DNA of 57,513 nt from an uncultured Victivallales bacterium. Lineage in GTDB: Bacteria; Verrucomicrobiota; Lentisphaeria; Victivallales; UBA1829. Below, piece by piece: positions 26,769 through 35,668 of the stretch. The notes under the pieces were generated by a model, which made no database searches, was not told where the DNA came from, and was given only the letters and a program-made list of their open reading frames with translations. The stretch spans positions 1-57,513 of the forward strand of contig CALXRI010000020.1 in assembly GCA_944390795.1 (NCBI GenBank), read 5' to 3'. The translations under genes and the position numbers were made by a program. Within the stretch, counting starts at the first letter, position 1. Each line of letters starts with the position of its first letter.

Positions 26769-27863
26769 TCAGAAAACCTCTTCCAGCTCGTATTTGCGGG
26801 AGCCCAGTCCGTGCCGTTCCAGCGCGTCGACCTGGACAAAGGGATCCTTGCCGTGGATTTTTTCGAGCAGATGAGTCCCCTCTCCGAGCGTGGCGTCGCC
26901 GATCAGGGAGCCCTCGATGAAGTTTTCTGTGCGGATCATGTCCAGCGACGCCTGCTCGATGGCGACGATGTCGTGCGAAGCGAGCACGCCGATATCCGGC
27001 ACCATGCTCGGAGTCGTCATCCCCCAGCAGTCGCAGAACATCGTGATGTCCGTCAGAAGATTGATGTGCAGCAGACGCTCCGGTTCCAGGTGTTCGAGCG
27101 CAAGTTTCGTCGTGATCGCCATCCCCTCCTGAAAATGGCGGAATCCACGCTCGTCGTTGACCACGAGCGCATGCTCCGGACACGCGAGCGCACAGTGACG
27201 GCAGTAGCGGCAGGCGTGAAAGTCGATCTGAAGCGTTTTCTTCTTCGGATCGATTTCAATCGCGTGACGGTCGCATGCGGCGGCGCATTTCCCGCAGAAG
27301 CGGCAGCGGTCCGCAACCCAGTCGATTCCGCCCCGGAGCGCATGGATCTTGCGTCTTGTCCGGCCGTTGACGCATCCCATTGCGATGTTCTTGCAGGCGC
27401 CGCCGTAGGCGCAGACGCCATGCCCCTTGACATGGGAGAGATTGATCAGGCATTTCGCCTCGGCGATGAGTCCGAAAATTTCCGCCGTGTCGTAGGTGAG
27501 ATACCCGGCGCGCTTTTCCACGACATGGGAGTTGAACACGCCTCCGGCGGCGACGATCGGACAGCCGACGGTCTCGCGCGTATAGCCGTGAAGATGCGCC
27601 TCCGCCACCGTCTCGAAGTAGCCGTCCACGACGACCGGCTTCCCGCCCGCTTCCTGCACAGCTTCCGTGACCATTCTCACCAGAAGCGGATGCACGGTCG
27701 AATAGCCGAGCCCGCCTCCGAGGTGCATTTTGACCGGCACCCAGTCCCCGGAACAGAGTCTGGTCAGGTTGCATTTTTTAAGAATCCGCTGCAGCTTGCC
27801 CGGCAGCGTGGAGGGTGCGGAAGGTTTTGTCACCGCGACGGAACCGAAATACACTTTTGCCAT
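26769..27863 (-). CDS. DUF362 protein with two 4Fe-4S clusters
   Basis: A 364-residue protein. The N-terminal DUF362 region has VPVKMHLGGGLGYSTVHP and LSHVKGHG-x-CAYGGACKNI. A ferredoxin-like insert carries two cysteine sets, C187/C190/C193/C197 and C218/C221/C224/C228, each binding a 4Fe-4S cluster. The end contains DIGVLASHDIVAIEQASLD. The family function is unsettled; it is widespread in anaerobes and suggests an oxygen-poor life style. No twin-arginine signal is seen, so probably cytoplasmic. Confidence 0.88.
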   Translation of the reverse strand: MAKVYFGSVAVTKPSAPSTLPGKLQRILKKCNLTRLCSGDWVPVKMHLGGGLGYSTVHPLLVRMVTEAVQEAGGKPVVVDGYFETVAEAHLHGYTRETVGCPIVAAGGVFNSHVVEKRAGYLTYDTAEIFGLIAEAKCLINLSHVKGHGVCAYGGACKNIAMGCVNGRTRRKIHALRGGIDWVADRCRFCGKCAAACDRHAIEIDPKKKTLQIDFHACRYCRHCALACPEHALVVNDERGFRHFQEGMAITTKLALEHLEPERLLHINLLTDITMFCDCWGMTTPSMVPDIGVLASHDIVAIEQASLDMIRTENFIEGSLIGDATLGEGTHLLEKIHGKDPFVQVDALERHGLGSRKYELEEVF

Positions 27864-28105
27864 TCTTCAGAACCTTTTCTGCAAATTGTGAATATGAATC
27901 ATTTTTGAAGGTAAAATATCAGAAAAAAAAGGAATTGCAATGCACCGCGCATCTCTTTTGACGCTTTTCCGCCCCTCCGGGACGCAGTCCGGCAGCGGGA
28001 TATGCTTCTTCTTCCGTTGAAAAAATTCCCAGGGTATGAGAGACGGAAGACGGCAAGGCATGGGAGGGGGACAGGATGAAAAGCGCTCTGCGAATCCTGC
28101 GGGGA

Positions 28106-28954
28106 TCAGCCGAAATCGCCGCCGAGCACGCCGTAATAGCACGCTGCGGGAAGCGGTCCGGACTCTCCGAAATCCATCGCGACCATTTCCGAAGCACGCG
28201 GAATCCCGCGTTCCGCCAGCAGCGCAATCAGGCGTTTCTGCGTGTCGAATGCGGTCAGAAGCACGCGCGGAGAAGGTTCCCCCTGACGGGCGACCGCGTC
28301 AAACAACGCAAGCGCGTCCTCCTCCTTCGCCGCCGTCAAGGCGCATGCCTGACGCGAAACGGGACCGATCCGCCCGATTGTGAATCCCGTGATGCGCTCT
28401 TTTCCGATGATTTTAAAGGAAAGTTCCGGATGACGGCTGTAAAAATACTCCAGAAGCGCGCCGCGTTCCGCTCCGAAACTCCGTTTGTCCAGCGCGGTGA
28501 TTTCAGGAAGGTCTGACGGCAGAAGCGGAACAATGCGCCGGTCCTGTTCCGGAAGCGGCGCATAGGAGTCCGAGGCGAACTTGTGCAGCGTCGCATAGGT
28601 CCGGAATCCGAGTTTTCCGTAGACACGGCTTCCCGCCGGCGTGGCGTAAAGCCGGAGCGTGCGGCAGCGATGCAGCATCTCCATGAGCTTTTCAAGCATT
28701 CGTGTCGCGATTCCGCGCCGCCGGAAGGGTTCGCGCACGATCACCATGTTGATGTATCCGATCCGGTTTCCCTCATAAATCATCGCGGCGGCGGAACCGA
28801 TCACGCGTCCGTCGCAGACGGCGAAAACGCCGGTGGCGCCGGGAGCGAGAAGCATCTCGCGGCAGTCGCGGCGCGTCTGGTTCCAGCCGACGGTTCCGGC
28901 AAGTTCAAACAATGCGTCCGGATCAGTTGCGCGGACGATGGCGATCCCGTTCAT
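28106..28954 (-). CDS. GNAT N-acetyltransferase, two-domain type
   Basis: A 282-residue protein. The first half is a GNAT domain: IGYINMVIVREPFRRRGIAT gives strand beta4 and the acetyl-CoA loop (RRRGIA). The second half (about 135-282), with GFTIGRIGPVSRQA and AFDTQKRLIALLAERG, looks like a degenerate second GNAT unit as in YitH-like proteins. Substrate unknown. Its ATG overlaps the upstream hydrolase stop as ATGA (28951-28954), indicating co-translation. Confidence 0.85.
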   Translation of the reverse strand: MNGIAIVRATDPDALFELAGTVGWNQTRRDCREMLLAPGATGVFAVCDGRVIGSAAAMIYEGNRIGYINMVIVREPFRRRGIATRMLEKLMEMLHRCRTLRLYATPAGSRVYGKLGFRTYATLHKFASDSYAPLPEQDRRIVPLLPSDLPEITALDKRSFGAERGALLEYFYSRHPELSFKIIGKERITGFTIGRIGPVSRQACALTAAKEEDALALFDAVARQGEPSPRVLLTAFDTQKRLIALLAERGIPRASEMVAMDFGESGPLPAACYYGVLGGDFG

Positions 28955-29655
28955 GGTTTCAAGTCTCCCTGTTCCGGATGACGTTCAAAAGCGCCGTGCA
29001 GAAGGAAATGCGCCGCCTGATGCGCGGTCTGTTTCCGGAACAGAATCGCGGTATGGGAAGACCGAAGCGTCAGATGGTCGCGCTCGTGCGTCAGGCGGGT
29101 GCTCGCCACGGCGACTTTCCGGTCGTGCGAACCGGCGATGATTCCGATTTCAAAAGTCTCATCCGGTTCGGGAAAGGCATTTGCGAACGAGTGCGGCACG
29201 GAGGAGAGATCCGGCAGACATCTGACGATTTTCTCCGCAAAGGACAACCTCCGCAGAACGGCCTCGGCCACGTCGGAACCTTTGTTCGGCGGCGCGATCA
29301 TCACGATTCTCCCGACCCTCTCCCGCGCGCGGAGAGAAAGCTTCCGCAGCGCGGAACGGAGGAGAAGCCCCCCCATGCTGTGGGTGACGAAGTGAAGCCT
29401 TCCTCCGGACGGTTCCATGGCGGAAATCTCCCTTTCGATGAACGCTCCCAGAACTGCGCCGTGCTCGTCCACGCCCGCGCGCCGCGTCGGATAATCGTAA
29501 AGAACGGAGAGGAACCCCCGACGCGCCAGATGCGCGCCGACCGGGTACAGCACATGACCGGACATCAGGAGTCCGTGAACAAGGATCACCCGATCGCCGG
29601 AAGCACATCCGCCGCGCGGCGCAAAACGCCGGATTTCCTTTGCACAAGAAGGCAT
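28951..29655 (-). CDS. Alpha/beta hydrolase (esterase/lipase-like)
   Basis: A 234-residue hydrolase with oxyanion motif LVHGLLMSG, nucleophile elbow THSMGG (S93) and catalytic-His candidate in the C-terminal SSHTAILF segment. It resembles PGAP1/EstA-like lipases that work on acyl esters. The start at 29655 is a cautious choice (weak GGAA upstream); a TTG 19 codons earlier is possible. Coupled to the GNAT gene and divergent from purM. Confidence 0.82.
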   Translation of the reverse strand: MPSCAKEIRRFAPRGGCASGDRVILVHGLLMSGHVLYPVGAHLARRGFLSVLYDYPTRRAGVDEHGAVLGAFIEREISAMEPSGGRLHFVTHSMGGLLLRSALRKLSLRARERVGRIVMIAPPNKGSDVAEAVLRRLSFAEKIVRCLPDLSSVPHSFANAFPEPDETFEIGIIAGSHDRKVAVASTRLTHERDHLTLRSSHTAILFRKQTAHQAAHFLLHGAFERHPEQGDLKP

Positions 29656-29756
29656 GACGATTCCAGTTCCGTTAAATTTCCGTAATATAACCGCAAAGCG
29701 CCGCTTCGGCAAACGCGGCGGGATCAGATTATTTGCAAAAAAACCGTTCCCCGGGG

Positions 29757-29784
29757 CTGAACTTTCCGGAATTCATGCTATATT
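29757..29784 (+). promoter_or_regulatory. Possible promoter of purM
   Basis: CTGAAC, 16-base spacer, TATATT. The -10 is good and the -35 weak; the spacer matches the tRNA promoters of this window. No purine riboswitch is apparent in the short leader. Confidence 0.4.
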
Positions 29785-29830
29785 ACCGCGATCGCATCAT
29801 CATGAACGGGCAAACACAACGGAGCAAAAC

Positions 29831-30886
29831 ATGACACAAAGCAGCGGAAACGGGCACTCGACCTACAAGAGCGCCGGAGTGGATATCGATCTGGCAACTG
29901 ACCTTCTGAAACGTCTCAAACCGAAATTCGCCGCCGCGAAGCGTCCCGAAATGCTTGCTCCGATCGGCGGATTCGGCGGACTCTTTCAGATCGATCCGGC
30001 GAAATGGAAGAATCCGGTCATGGTCGCCAGCATCGACGGCGTCGGAACCAAGCTCATGGTCGCGGCGATGATGCACAAATTCGACACGGTCGGGCACGAT
30101 ATCGTCAACCACTGCGTCAACGACATCTCCGTCCAGGGCGCCGAACCGGTTTATTTCCTGGACTACATCGGCATCGGAAAACTCAGGAGCCCGCTCTATG
30201 AGGAGGTCGTCGGGGGGATCGCGGACGCCTGCCGCGAGGTCGGATGCGCGCTCCTCGGCGGGGAAACGGCGGAAATGCCCGGCATGTACGGCGACGACTT
30301 CGACCTGGTCGGCGTCATCACAGGCATGGTGGAGAAGGACCGCATCATCACCGGAGAAAAAATCCGTCCGGGACACGTCGCGATCGCCCTGCCCTCGAAC
30401 GGACTCCACACCAACGGCTTCAGCCTTGCGCGCCGCGTGCTCTTCACGATGCGCCGCTACGAAGTGTCCTCCCATCTGAAGGAGCTCAACGGCGAGAGCA
30501 TCGGCGAAGCGCTCCTCAAGCCGCACACCTGCTACTGGAAGGCGGTCCGGAGCCTGATGGACTCGGAAGTCTCTCTCGACGGCGTCGCCCATATCACAGG
30601 GGGCGGCCTCTACGACAACGTTCCGCGCATTCTCCCCAAAGACGTGGACGCGGTCTTCTACAAGGAGACGATCCAGAATCCGCCGCCGATCTTCAAGCTG
30701 ATCGTCGAAGAGGGCAATATCGAGGACTCCGAAGCCTTCCGCGTCTTCAACATGGGCGTCGGCATGGTGTTCTTCGTTCCGGAGCACGACAAAGAGGAGG
30801 CGCTCCGTCTCTGCCGCGAGGCGGGATTTGATGCGTTCGCCTGCGGCGAGGTCGTTTCCGGAACCGGAAAGTCCCACGTGAAATAA
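29831..30886 (+). CDS. purM: Phosphoribosylformylglycinamidine cyclo-ligase (AIR synthetase)
   Basis: A 351-residue PurM that closes the imidazole ring in purine synthesis with ATP. Motifs: YKSAGVDIDLATDLLKR, VASIDGVGTKLMVA, HDIVNHCVNDISVQGAEP, LLGGETAEMPGMY and HITGGGLYDNVPRILP. The start at 29831 has GGAG 8 bases upstream and matches the family N-terminus. No other purine gene is adjacent. The thioesterase gene follows 84 bases later. Confidence 0.97.
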   Translation: MTQSSGNGHSTYKSAGVDIDLATDLLKRLKPKFAAAKRPEMLAPIGGFGGLFQIDPAKWKNPVMVASIDGVGTKLMVAAMMHKFDTVGHDIVNHCVNDISVQGAEPVYFLDYIGIGKLRSPLYEEVVGGIADACREVGCALLGGETAEMPGMYGDDFDLVGVITGMVEKDRIITGEKIRPGHVAIALPSNGLHTNGFSLARRVLFTMRRYEVSSHLKELNGESIGEALLKPHTCYWKAVRSLMDSEVSLDGVAHITGGGLYDNVPRILPKDVDAVFYKETIQNPPPIFKLIVEEGNIEDSEAFRVFNMGVGMVFFVPEHDKEEALRLCREAGFDAFACGEVVSGTGKSHVK

Positions 30887-30970
30887 ACGCATTCCTCTCC
30901 GGACGCGGAAATCCTCTCCCGGACGCTTCCGCATCCGTATTTTTTCACATCACCTAAGGAATCAGGATTT

Positions 30971-31369
30971 ATGGAATATCTGGAACAGGTCAAGGCGTTC
31001 ATCAACGAAAACGACACTTTCTGCAAGGCGAACCATATGACGCTGGAAGTCGTGAAACCCGGCTACGCGGAAGCCGTGATGCTTGTAACCGAACACTCCT
31101 ACAACGCGGTGCGCACCGTGCAGGGCGGCGCCATGTTCACGCTGGCGGACATGGCTTTCGCGGGCGCGGCGAACTCCTACGGCGACAAGTGTATCGCCAT
31201 GAGCGCGGCGGTGTCCTTCATCCGTCCCGGCTCGGGCAATACCCTGCGCGCTGTCGCGCGGGAGGTCAGCAAGGGCAGACGTTCCTGCGTCATGGATGTC
31301 GAAATCCGGAACGAAGAGAACAAGCTCGTGGCGAAATTCCAGTTCACCGGCTTCTTCTTCGAGAAATAG
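30971..31369 (+). CDS. PaaI-type hotdog thioesterase
   Basis: A 132-residue single hotdog domain. NAVRTVQGGAMFTLADMAFA is the PaaI/YdiI-type catalytic helix region (the V-Q-G-G stretch replacing H-G-G, with the D of LADMA as catalytic candidate), followed by VSFIRPGSGNTLRAVAREV. These enzymes hydrolyse acyl- or aryl-CoA thioesters. CTAAGGAATC lies before the ATG. No CoA-pathway neighbour is seen. Confidence 0.85.
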   Translation: MEYLEQVKAFINENDTFCKANHMTLEVVKPGYAEAVMLVTEHSYNAVRTVQGGAMFTLADMAFAGAANSYGDKCIAMSAAVSFIRPGSGNTLRAVAREVSKGRRSCVMDVEIRNEENKLVAKFQFTGFFFEK

Positions 31370-31466
31370 TCCCCTCCCGCCTCCGGCAGCGGGACGCGGT
31401 ATGCCATCCCGCTTTCCCCGGCCCGATCCCGAGCGGCAAAAAACCGTTTTTTTTCGCTTTTCCCTC

Positions 31467-31512
31467 TTGAAAAAACGATTTAATCGTTTAAACTTAATTG
31501 AAACGATTAAAT
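31467..31512 (+). promoter_or_regulatory. Promoter with palindromic operators of the lacI-type regulator
   Basis: TTGAAA (31467-31472), 16-base spacer, TAAACT (31489-31494). The spacer is filled by a perfect 17-bp palindrome AAACGATTTAATCGTTT (31473-31489). A further half site AAACGATTAAAT (31501-31512) makes a 12-bp inverted repeat with 31478-31489 across 11 bases. A repressor bound here would block RNA polymerase, so autoregulation is likely. Confidence 0.75.
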
Positions 31513-31532
31513 TCGGAAGGGGATTTCCGTTC

Positions 31533-32573
31533 ATGATTACGCTGAAGGACATTGCCGCCGCAAGCGGAGTAAGCTCCGCGACGGTTTCCTACGTCATGAA
31601 CCGCAGCGCCAAGGTGAAAATCTCGGCGCCGACGAGGAAAAAGGTGCTTGCCGCTGCAAAACGGCTCGGATACGAGCCCAATGAGCTGGCGCGCTCCGTC
31701 CGCAGGGGATACTCCAATGTAATCGCACTGGTCTGCACCACGGGACTTGCCTCGGATTACTTCTACAACATCTTCAACAGCATCTGCCGCACGGCGACCG
31801 CGCGGGATTACGCGGTGAAGGTTCACGCGCTTGAGAACGACACGCCGGCTGCGCTGAAAATGCTGGTGGAACAGCGGGTTGCGGGAGTCCTCTTCCACAC
31901 TTCGGATTTCAATAAATGCCGCGAACTGGCCCTGGGGCTTCAGAAGCGCGGAATTCCCGTGGCGGCGGTCAACTGCCGGGCGAACATTCCGGACTGCCCG
32001 AGCTTCGCATCGGATGACCGCGGGGGCGCACGTGCGGCGGTACGGCATCTTTACGATGCCGGATGCCGGAACATCGCGTGCATGACGCACCGGGGGACCT
32101 ATGACTATATCCTCCTCCGGAACGAGGGCTACCGGGAGGCAATGCGGGAACTTCTGCCGGACCGTCCTCCCGTGCTTCTCGACGGAACCGTCTTTCATCA
32201 CCGGGAAAAAACAAATTCCATCCGGAAGCTTCTGGCAGATCCGTCGGAACGTCCGGACGGGATCTTCTGCATCGCGGACGGACACGCCTTCCATCTTTAC
32301 CAGCTGGCCTATGAGCTCGGGATCCGCATTCCGGAAGAGCTTTCCATCGTCGGATACGGCAATCTGTCCGGATCGGCCGACGCGATGGTGCCCCTGACCA
32401 CAGTGCAGCAGCCGTTCGAGGAAATGGGCCGCCTCGCCGCGGAAACGGTCATTGATGCGGCCGGCGCGGGAAAAATGCCGGATGACGGGATCACGGAACT
32501 GCCGGCATCCGTGCTGACGCGCGCTTCCGTAAAACAGGCGGAAACCGGCCGCGGAACACGTTCAGAAATCTAA
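31533..32573 (+). CDS. LacI-family transcriptional regulator
   Basis: A 346-residue regulator. The N-terminal HTH (TLKDIAAASGVSSATVSYVM, residues 3-22) and hinge helix are followed by a periplasmic-binding-like sensor domain (about 60-330; SNVIALVCTTG, GIPVAAVNCRA, ELSIVGYGNLSGSA, PLTTVQQPFEEMGRLAA). It should bind a sugar and control the glycosidase gene 38 bases downstream and itself. GGAAGGGGA precedes the ATG. Confidence 0.95.
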   Translation: MITLKDIAAASGVSSATVSYVMNRSAKVKISAPTRKKVLAAAKRLGYEPNELARSVRRGYSNVIALVCTTGLASDYFYNIFNSICRTATARDYAVKVHALENDTPAALKMLVEQRVAGVLFHTSDFNKCRELALGLQKRGIPVAAVNCRANIPDCPSFASDDRGGARAAVRHLYDAGCRNIACMTHRGTYDYILLRNEGYREAMRELLPDRPPVLLDGTVFHHREKTNSIRKLLADPSERPDGIFCIADGHAFHLYQLAYELGIRIPEELSIVGYGNLSGSADAMVPLTTVQQPFEEMGRLAAETVIDAAGAGKMPDDGITELPASVLTRASVKQAETGRGTRSEI

Positions 32574-32611
32574 AATACAAGAATTCGCACCACAAACCAA
32601 GGAGTCCCATC

Positions 32612-34576
32612 ATGGCGAAGTTCAACTACGGGCTGTTCTACGATTTCCACACAGCCACGACAATCCCCGACGTCGGAGCGAAATTCGACGTGGAAGCCTT
32701 TACGGATCAGGTGAAATCCTGCGGAGTCGACTTTCTTACCTGGCATGCGCGCTGCAATCAGGGCAATGCCTATTACAACACGAAAATCGGCATGCGCCAC
32801 CCCTCGCTTCAGTTCGACATGATCCGCGCGCTGGGGGAATCGTGTCACAGAAAAGGCATTCTTCTCAGCGTGTATTTCAACGGGCATCTGAGTGACGAGG
32901 AACTGCTCCATCACCGCGACTGGATGGCTATTTCTCCGCAGGGGGACACCTATCGGAGCATCGAAAATCCGGGTGACTTCACAAGCCCGTGGGTCCGGAC
33001 CGTCTGCTACAACTCCCCGTTCCGGGAACACCTGAAGGCGATGACGCTTGAACTGGCGGAAAATTATCCCGTGGACGGCTTTTTCTTCGACTGTCTCGGC
33101 GCCTATCCCTGCATCTGCGAACACTGCGCCGCGGAAATGCGGGAGAAAGGCATCGATCTCAGCGACACGAAAGCCGTCACCGCCTTCAGCGCATTTTCCG
33201 TGCACCGCATGTGCGAGGACCTGAACCGCGCAATCCGGGAAGTCAAGCCGGACGCCCTGCTGTTCTTCAACGGCCGCCCCTTTGAAGAGGTCATCCATAT
33301 GGAAAGCCATCTGGAATGCGAATGCCTGCCGACCGCCGGATGGGGATATGAGTATCTGCCGGTCGCGGCACATTACATGCGTACGGTGGCAGGACCGGAC
33401 AAGAGCGTTCTGAACATGACCGGACGCTTCAACGACTGGGGCGACTTCGGCGGCCTGCGCACGGCGGAAGGGCTGGAATATGACCTGTTCTACGGGGCGG
33501 CAAACGGCATGCGCCCGGATATCGGCGGACATTTCCATCCGCGCGGAGATCTGGATCTTCCGGTCTTCGACCGCATCCGCGAAGTGTACGGAAATCTGCA
33601 GCAATACGACGAATGGGTGCTCGGCGCGGTGAACGATCCCGAAATCGCACTGGTCTATCCGCGCCGCGGGGAACATCATCCGGCCCGTCCCGCCGCCGCA
33701 TCCGCCGTCCGGATGCTGACAGAACTCAAGGTACAGTTTGACCTTGTCACGGAATTTGTGCCGTGGGACAAATACAAGCTTCTGATCTTCCCCGACGACG
33801 TGCCGTTCACGGAAGAATACGCGAAACGCGTGGAAAAGCACCTGAAACGCGGCGGCGCCGTTCTCGCCACCTCCCGTTCCGGACTGGATCCCGAAGGCAG
33901 ACGTTTCGCCCTGGATTCCTGGCCGGCGGTCTACGAGGGGCCCATCGGATACCATCCGCTTTATTTCATGCCGGCGGGCAGATTCGCCGACGGACTTCCG
34001 GAAATGCCGCTCTCCGTCTACGCCTCCGGATCGAAGATCCGCGCGGCGGAAGGCGCGGATACGGAAATGTATTACGTGAAACCCTACTTCAACCAGGGAT
34101 GGGACGGGCTGCGCTCGAATTATTACGTCCCGCCGCAGGAAGTCACGGATGAACCGTTTTTCGTGCGGAAGGGCTCCGTCATCTACATCGCCGGGGAAAT
34201 CTTCCTCGGCTACTGCAACCGCGCTCCCGTCCAGCTGCGTCAGCTTCTGGGCCGGGCGCTCGAAGCGCTGGATCCGAATCCGAAATTCAAATCCGCCACC
34301 CTTCCGAGCTTCGCCCGCGCATTCGTCCAGAAAAAGGGGGAAACGGAGATGGTCCATGTTCTGGCATACTGCCCGGAGAGACGCGGCAACGCCAACGCGC
34401 TTGAGGACAGGATCACGCTTGTGGACACGGATCTCCGGCTCCGGACCGACGGAAGAGAAATCAGGCGGGTCTATCTGGCGCCGGACAGACAGGAGCTGCC
34501 GTTCGAAATCAGAGACGGATACTGCTGCGTGAACGTCCCCCGGATCACCGGATATGCGCTGATCGTGTTCGAGTGA
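32612..34576 (+). CDS. GHL6-like glycosidase with beta-galactosidase trimerisation-like domain
   Basis: A 654-residue protein without signal peptide. The TIM-barrel part (about 1-360) shows VKSCGVDFLTWHARCNQG, GILLSVYFNGHL, VDGFFFDCLGAYPCICEHC (D160) and LFFNGRPFEE, resembling the hypothetical glycoside hydrolase 6 and GH29-like barrels. Residues about 370-560 look like the glutamine-amidotransferase-like trimerisation domain of GH42 enzymes (KYKLLIFPDDVPFTEEYAKR, LKRGGAVLATSRSG). AAGGAG lies 8 bases before the ATG. Co-transcribed with the LacI gene; substrate unknown, fucose- or galactose-linked glycans being a guess. Confidence 0.75.
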   Translation: MAKFNYGLFYDFHTATTIPDVGAKFDVEAFTDQVKSCGVDFLTWHARCNQGNAYYNTKIGMRHPSLQFDMIRALGESCHRKGILLSVYFNGHLSDEELLHHRDWMAISPQGDTYRSIENPGDFTSPWVRTVCYNSPFREHLKAMTLELAENYPVDGFFFDCLGAYPCICEHCAAEMREKGIDLSDTKAVTAFSAFSVHRMCEDLNRAIREVKPDALLFFNGRPFEEVIHMESHLECECLPTAGWGYEYLPVAAHYMRTVAGPDKSVLNMTGRFNDWGDFGGLRTAEGLEYDLFYGAANGMRPDIGGHFHPRGDLDLPVFDRIREVYGNLQQYDEWVLGAVNDPEIALVYPRRGEHHPARPAAASAVRMLTELKVQFDLVTEFVPWDKYKLLIFPDDVPFTEEYAKRVEKHLKRGGAVLATSRSGLDPEGRRFALDSWPAVYEGPIGYHPLYFMPAGRFADGLPEMPLSVYASGSKIRAAEGADTEMYYVKPYFNQGWDGLRSNYYVPPQEVTDEPFFVRKGSVIYIAGEIFLGYCNRAPVQLRQLLGRALEALDPNPKFKSATLPSFARAFVQKKGETEMVHVLAYCPERRGNANALEDRITLVDTDLRLRTDGREIRRVYLAPDRQELPFEIRDGYCCVNVPRITGYALIVFE

Positions 34577-34618
34577 CATCCCGAAACGGCGAAGACGAAA
34601 ACAAGAAGCCGTCCGGAA

Positions 34619-34649
34619 CGGAATCCCCGCCGCGGGATTCCGTTTTTTT
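34619..34649 (+). terminator. Intrinsic terminator of the lacI-glycosidase operon
   Basis: CGGAATCCC pairs with GGGATTCCG around a 6-base loop and is followed by seven T residues. The T-run touches the stop codon of the convergent AraC gene. Confidence 0.9.
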
Positions 34650-35506
34650 CACTCGCCGTCCGTATTGCGAAAATATTTCGGTGTGCGCCCGAACTCCTGC
34701 TTGAAGACCTTGCAGAGATGGTTGCTGTCGCAGAATCCGCAGCGGAGGGCGATTTCCGCGATGGAAAGTCTTTTGTCCCGCAGAAGCTCCATGGCGTGCA
34801 GCGTCCTGATCCGGATCAGATACTCATACGGCCCCATCATGATGCTTTCATGGAACTGCCGGAAGAGACTGCGCTCGGACATGCCGGCAATGCGGCAGAG
34901 CCGGGCGATCGAAATTTTCTCCCGGTAGTGGCTGTTCATATAGACAATGGCCTTGCGGAGACGCCAGTGCGCGTTCACCTCGATATGGGTGGAATATCCG
35001 CGGGCGAAATATGTGACGATCTCCGTGAACAAAGCCGGGACCAGCAGCTTGTGCCCCAGCCTTTTGTGCCGCACTTCATAACGGAGGCGCAGCAGCATCC
35101 CCATCATCATGGCAAAGTCGCACTCGGGGAATTTTCCGATCGGCTGCGCCTCGTTCCGTTTCGGGGCTCCGCGTTCCGGATAAAACTCCCGCATCAGGGG
35201 AAATCCGCTTGACGCCAGCGGCGCATACGGCACCTCGGCATCATAGAGCAGCGAGATCGCCTCCACTTTCTCCGCGTGCTCAAAACAGTGCACGGAACCG
35301 GGATGCACAAGAAGCACATCCTCCGGGCCGACTCCGGCGCTTTTCCCGTCGCAGCGATGCAGGCATTTTCCTTTTGTAATCAGCGTGAGCTCGGAAAATT
35401 CATGCGAATGCGCCTCCCCCGCGGACAGCCCGGAATATGGCATGCGCTCCACCATGACCGGAAACTCTCCCGGCACAAAATGTTCGGAAAAAAGGATCGT
35501 TTTCAT
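34649..35506 (-). CDS. AraC-family regulator with cupin sensor
   Basis: A 285-residue protein. The N-terminal cupin (about 15-110; EAHSHEFSELTLITKG, LVHPGSVHCFEH) probably binds a sugar. The C-terminal double HTH (about 185-280) has ISIARLCRIAGMSERSLFRQF and LSIAEIALRCGFCDSNHLCK, ending in EFGRTPKYFR. Divergent from the six-gene sugar operon starting at 35669, which it likely activates. Its own promoter contains two direct repeats with 21-bp spacing. Confidence 0.93.
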   Translation of the reverse strand: MKTILFSEHFVPGEFPVMVERMPYSGLSAGEAHSHEFSELTLITKGKCLHRCDGKSAGVGPEDVLLVHPGSVHCFEHAEKVEAISLLYDAEVPYAPLASSGFPLMREFYPERGAPKRNEAQPIGKFPECDFAMMMGMLLRLRYEVRHKRLGHKLLVPALFTEIVTYFARGYSTHIEVNAHWRLRKAIVYMNSHYREKISIARLCRIAGMSERSLFRQFHESIMMGPYEYLIRIRTLHAMELLRDKRLSIAEIALRCGFCDSNHLCKVFKQEFGRTPKYFRNTDGE

Positions 35507-35531
35507 GAACGGAATGCAGTGTTTTTTCTAT

Positions 35532-35569
35532 TTTGGCAGTATTATACGATTCTTTGGCAGTAATGTCAA
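35532..35569 (-). promoter_or_regulatory. Consensus promoter of araC-type gene overlapped by 21-bp-phased direct repeats
   Basis: The minus strand has perfect TTGACA (35569-35564), 17-base spacer and perfect TATAAT (35546-35541). Two copies of TTTGGCAGTA (plus strand, 35532-35541 and 35553-35562) are 21 bases apart, two helical turns, as AraC-family dimers prefer. They cover the -10 and spacer/-35 edge, so bound regulator should repress its own gene. A TATAAT at 35591-35596 may be the -10 for the divergent operon. Confidence 0.8.
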
Positions 35570-35668
35570 GGCGGATTCCGGATTTTCGGCTATAATTATA
35601 TGAAAAATGGAAATCCGTCGGAGCACGCCTATGGCGAGGGAGGATTTCCGCAACGGGGAAGGACTCTC

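Noticed and set aside
24367-26874. 835-codon open frame opposite the M16 protease gene
   Set aside because: The minus strand encodes a complete M16 protease with HxxEH and signal peptide; the plus frame has shadow composition.
31370-31460. Possible terminator GCGGCAAAAAACCGTTTTTTTT after the thioesterase gene
   Set aside because: The stem is only about 3-4 bp; the T-run alone is not enough to call it.
32570-34579. 669-codon open frame opposite the GHL6-like gene
   Set aside because: Antisense shadow; the plus-strand gene has a strong Shine-Dalgarno and coherent domains.
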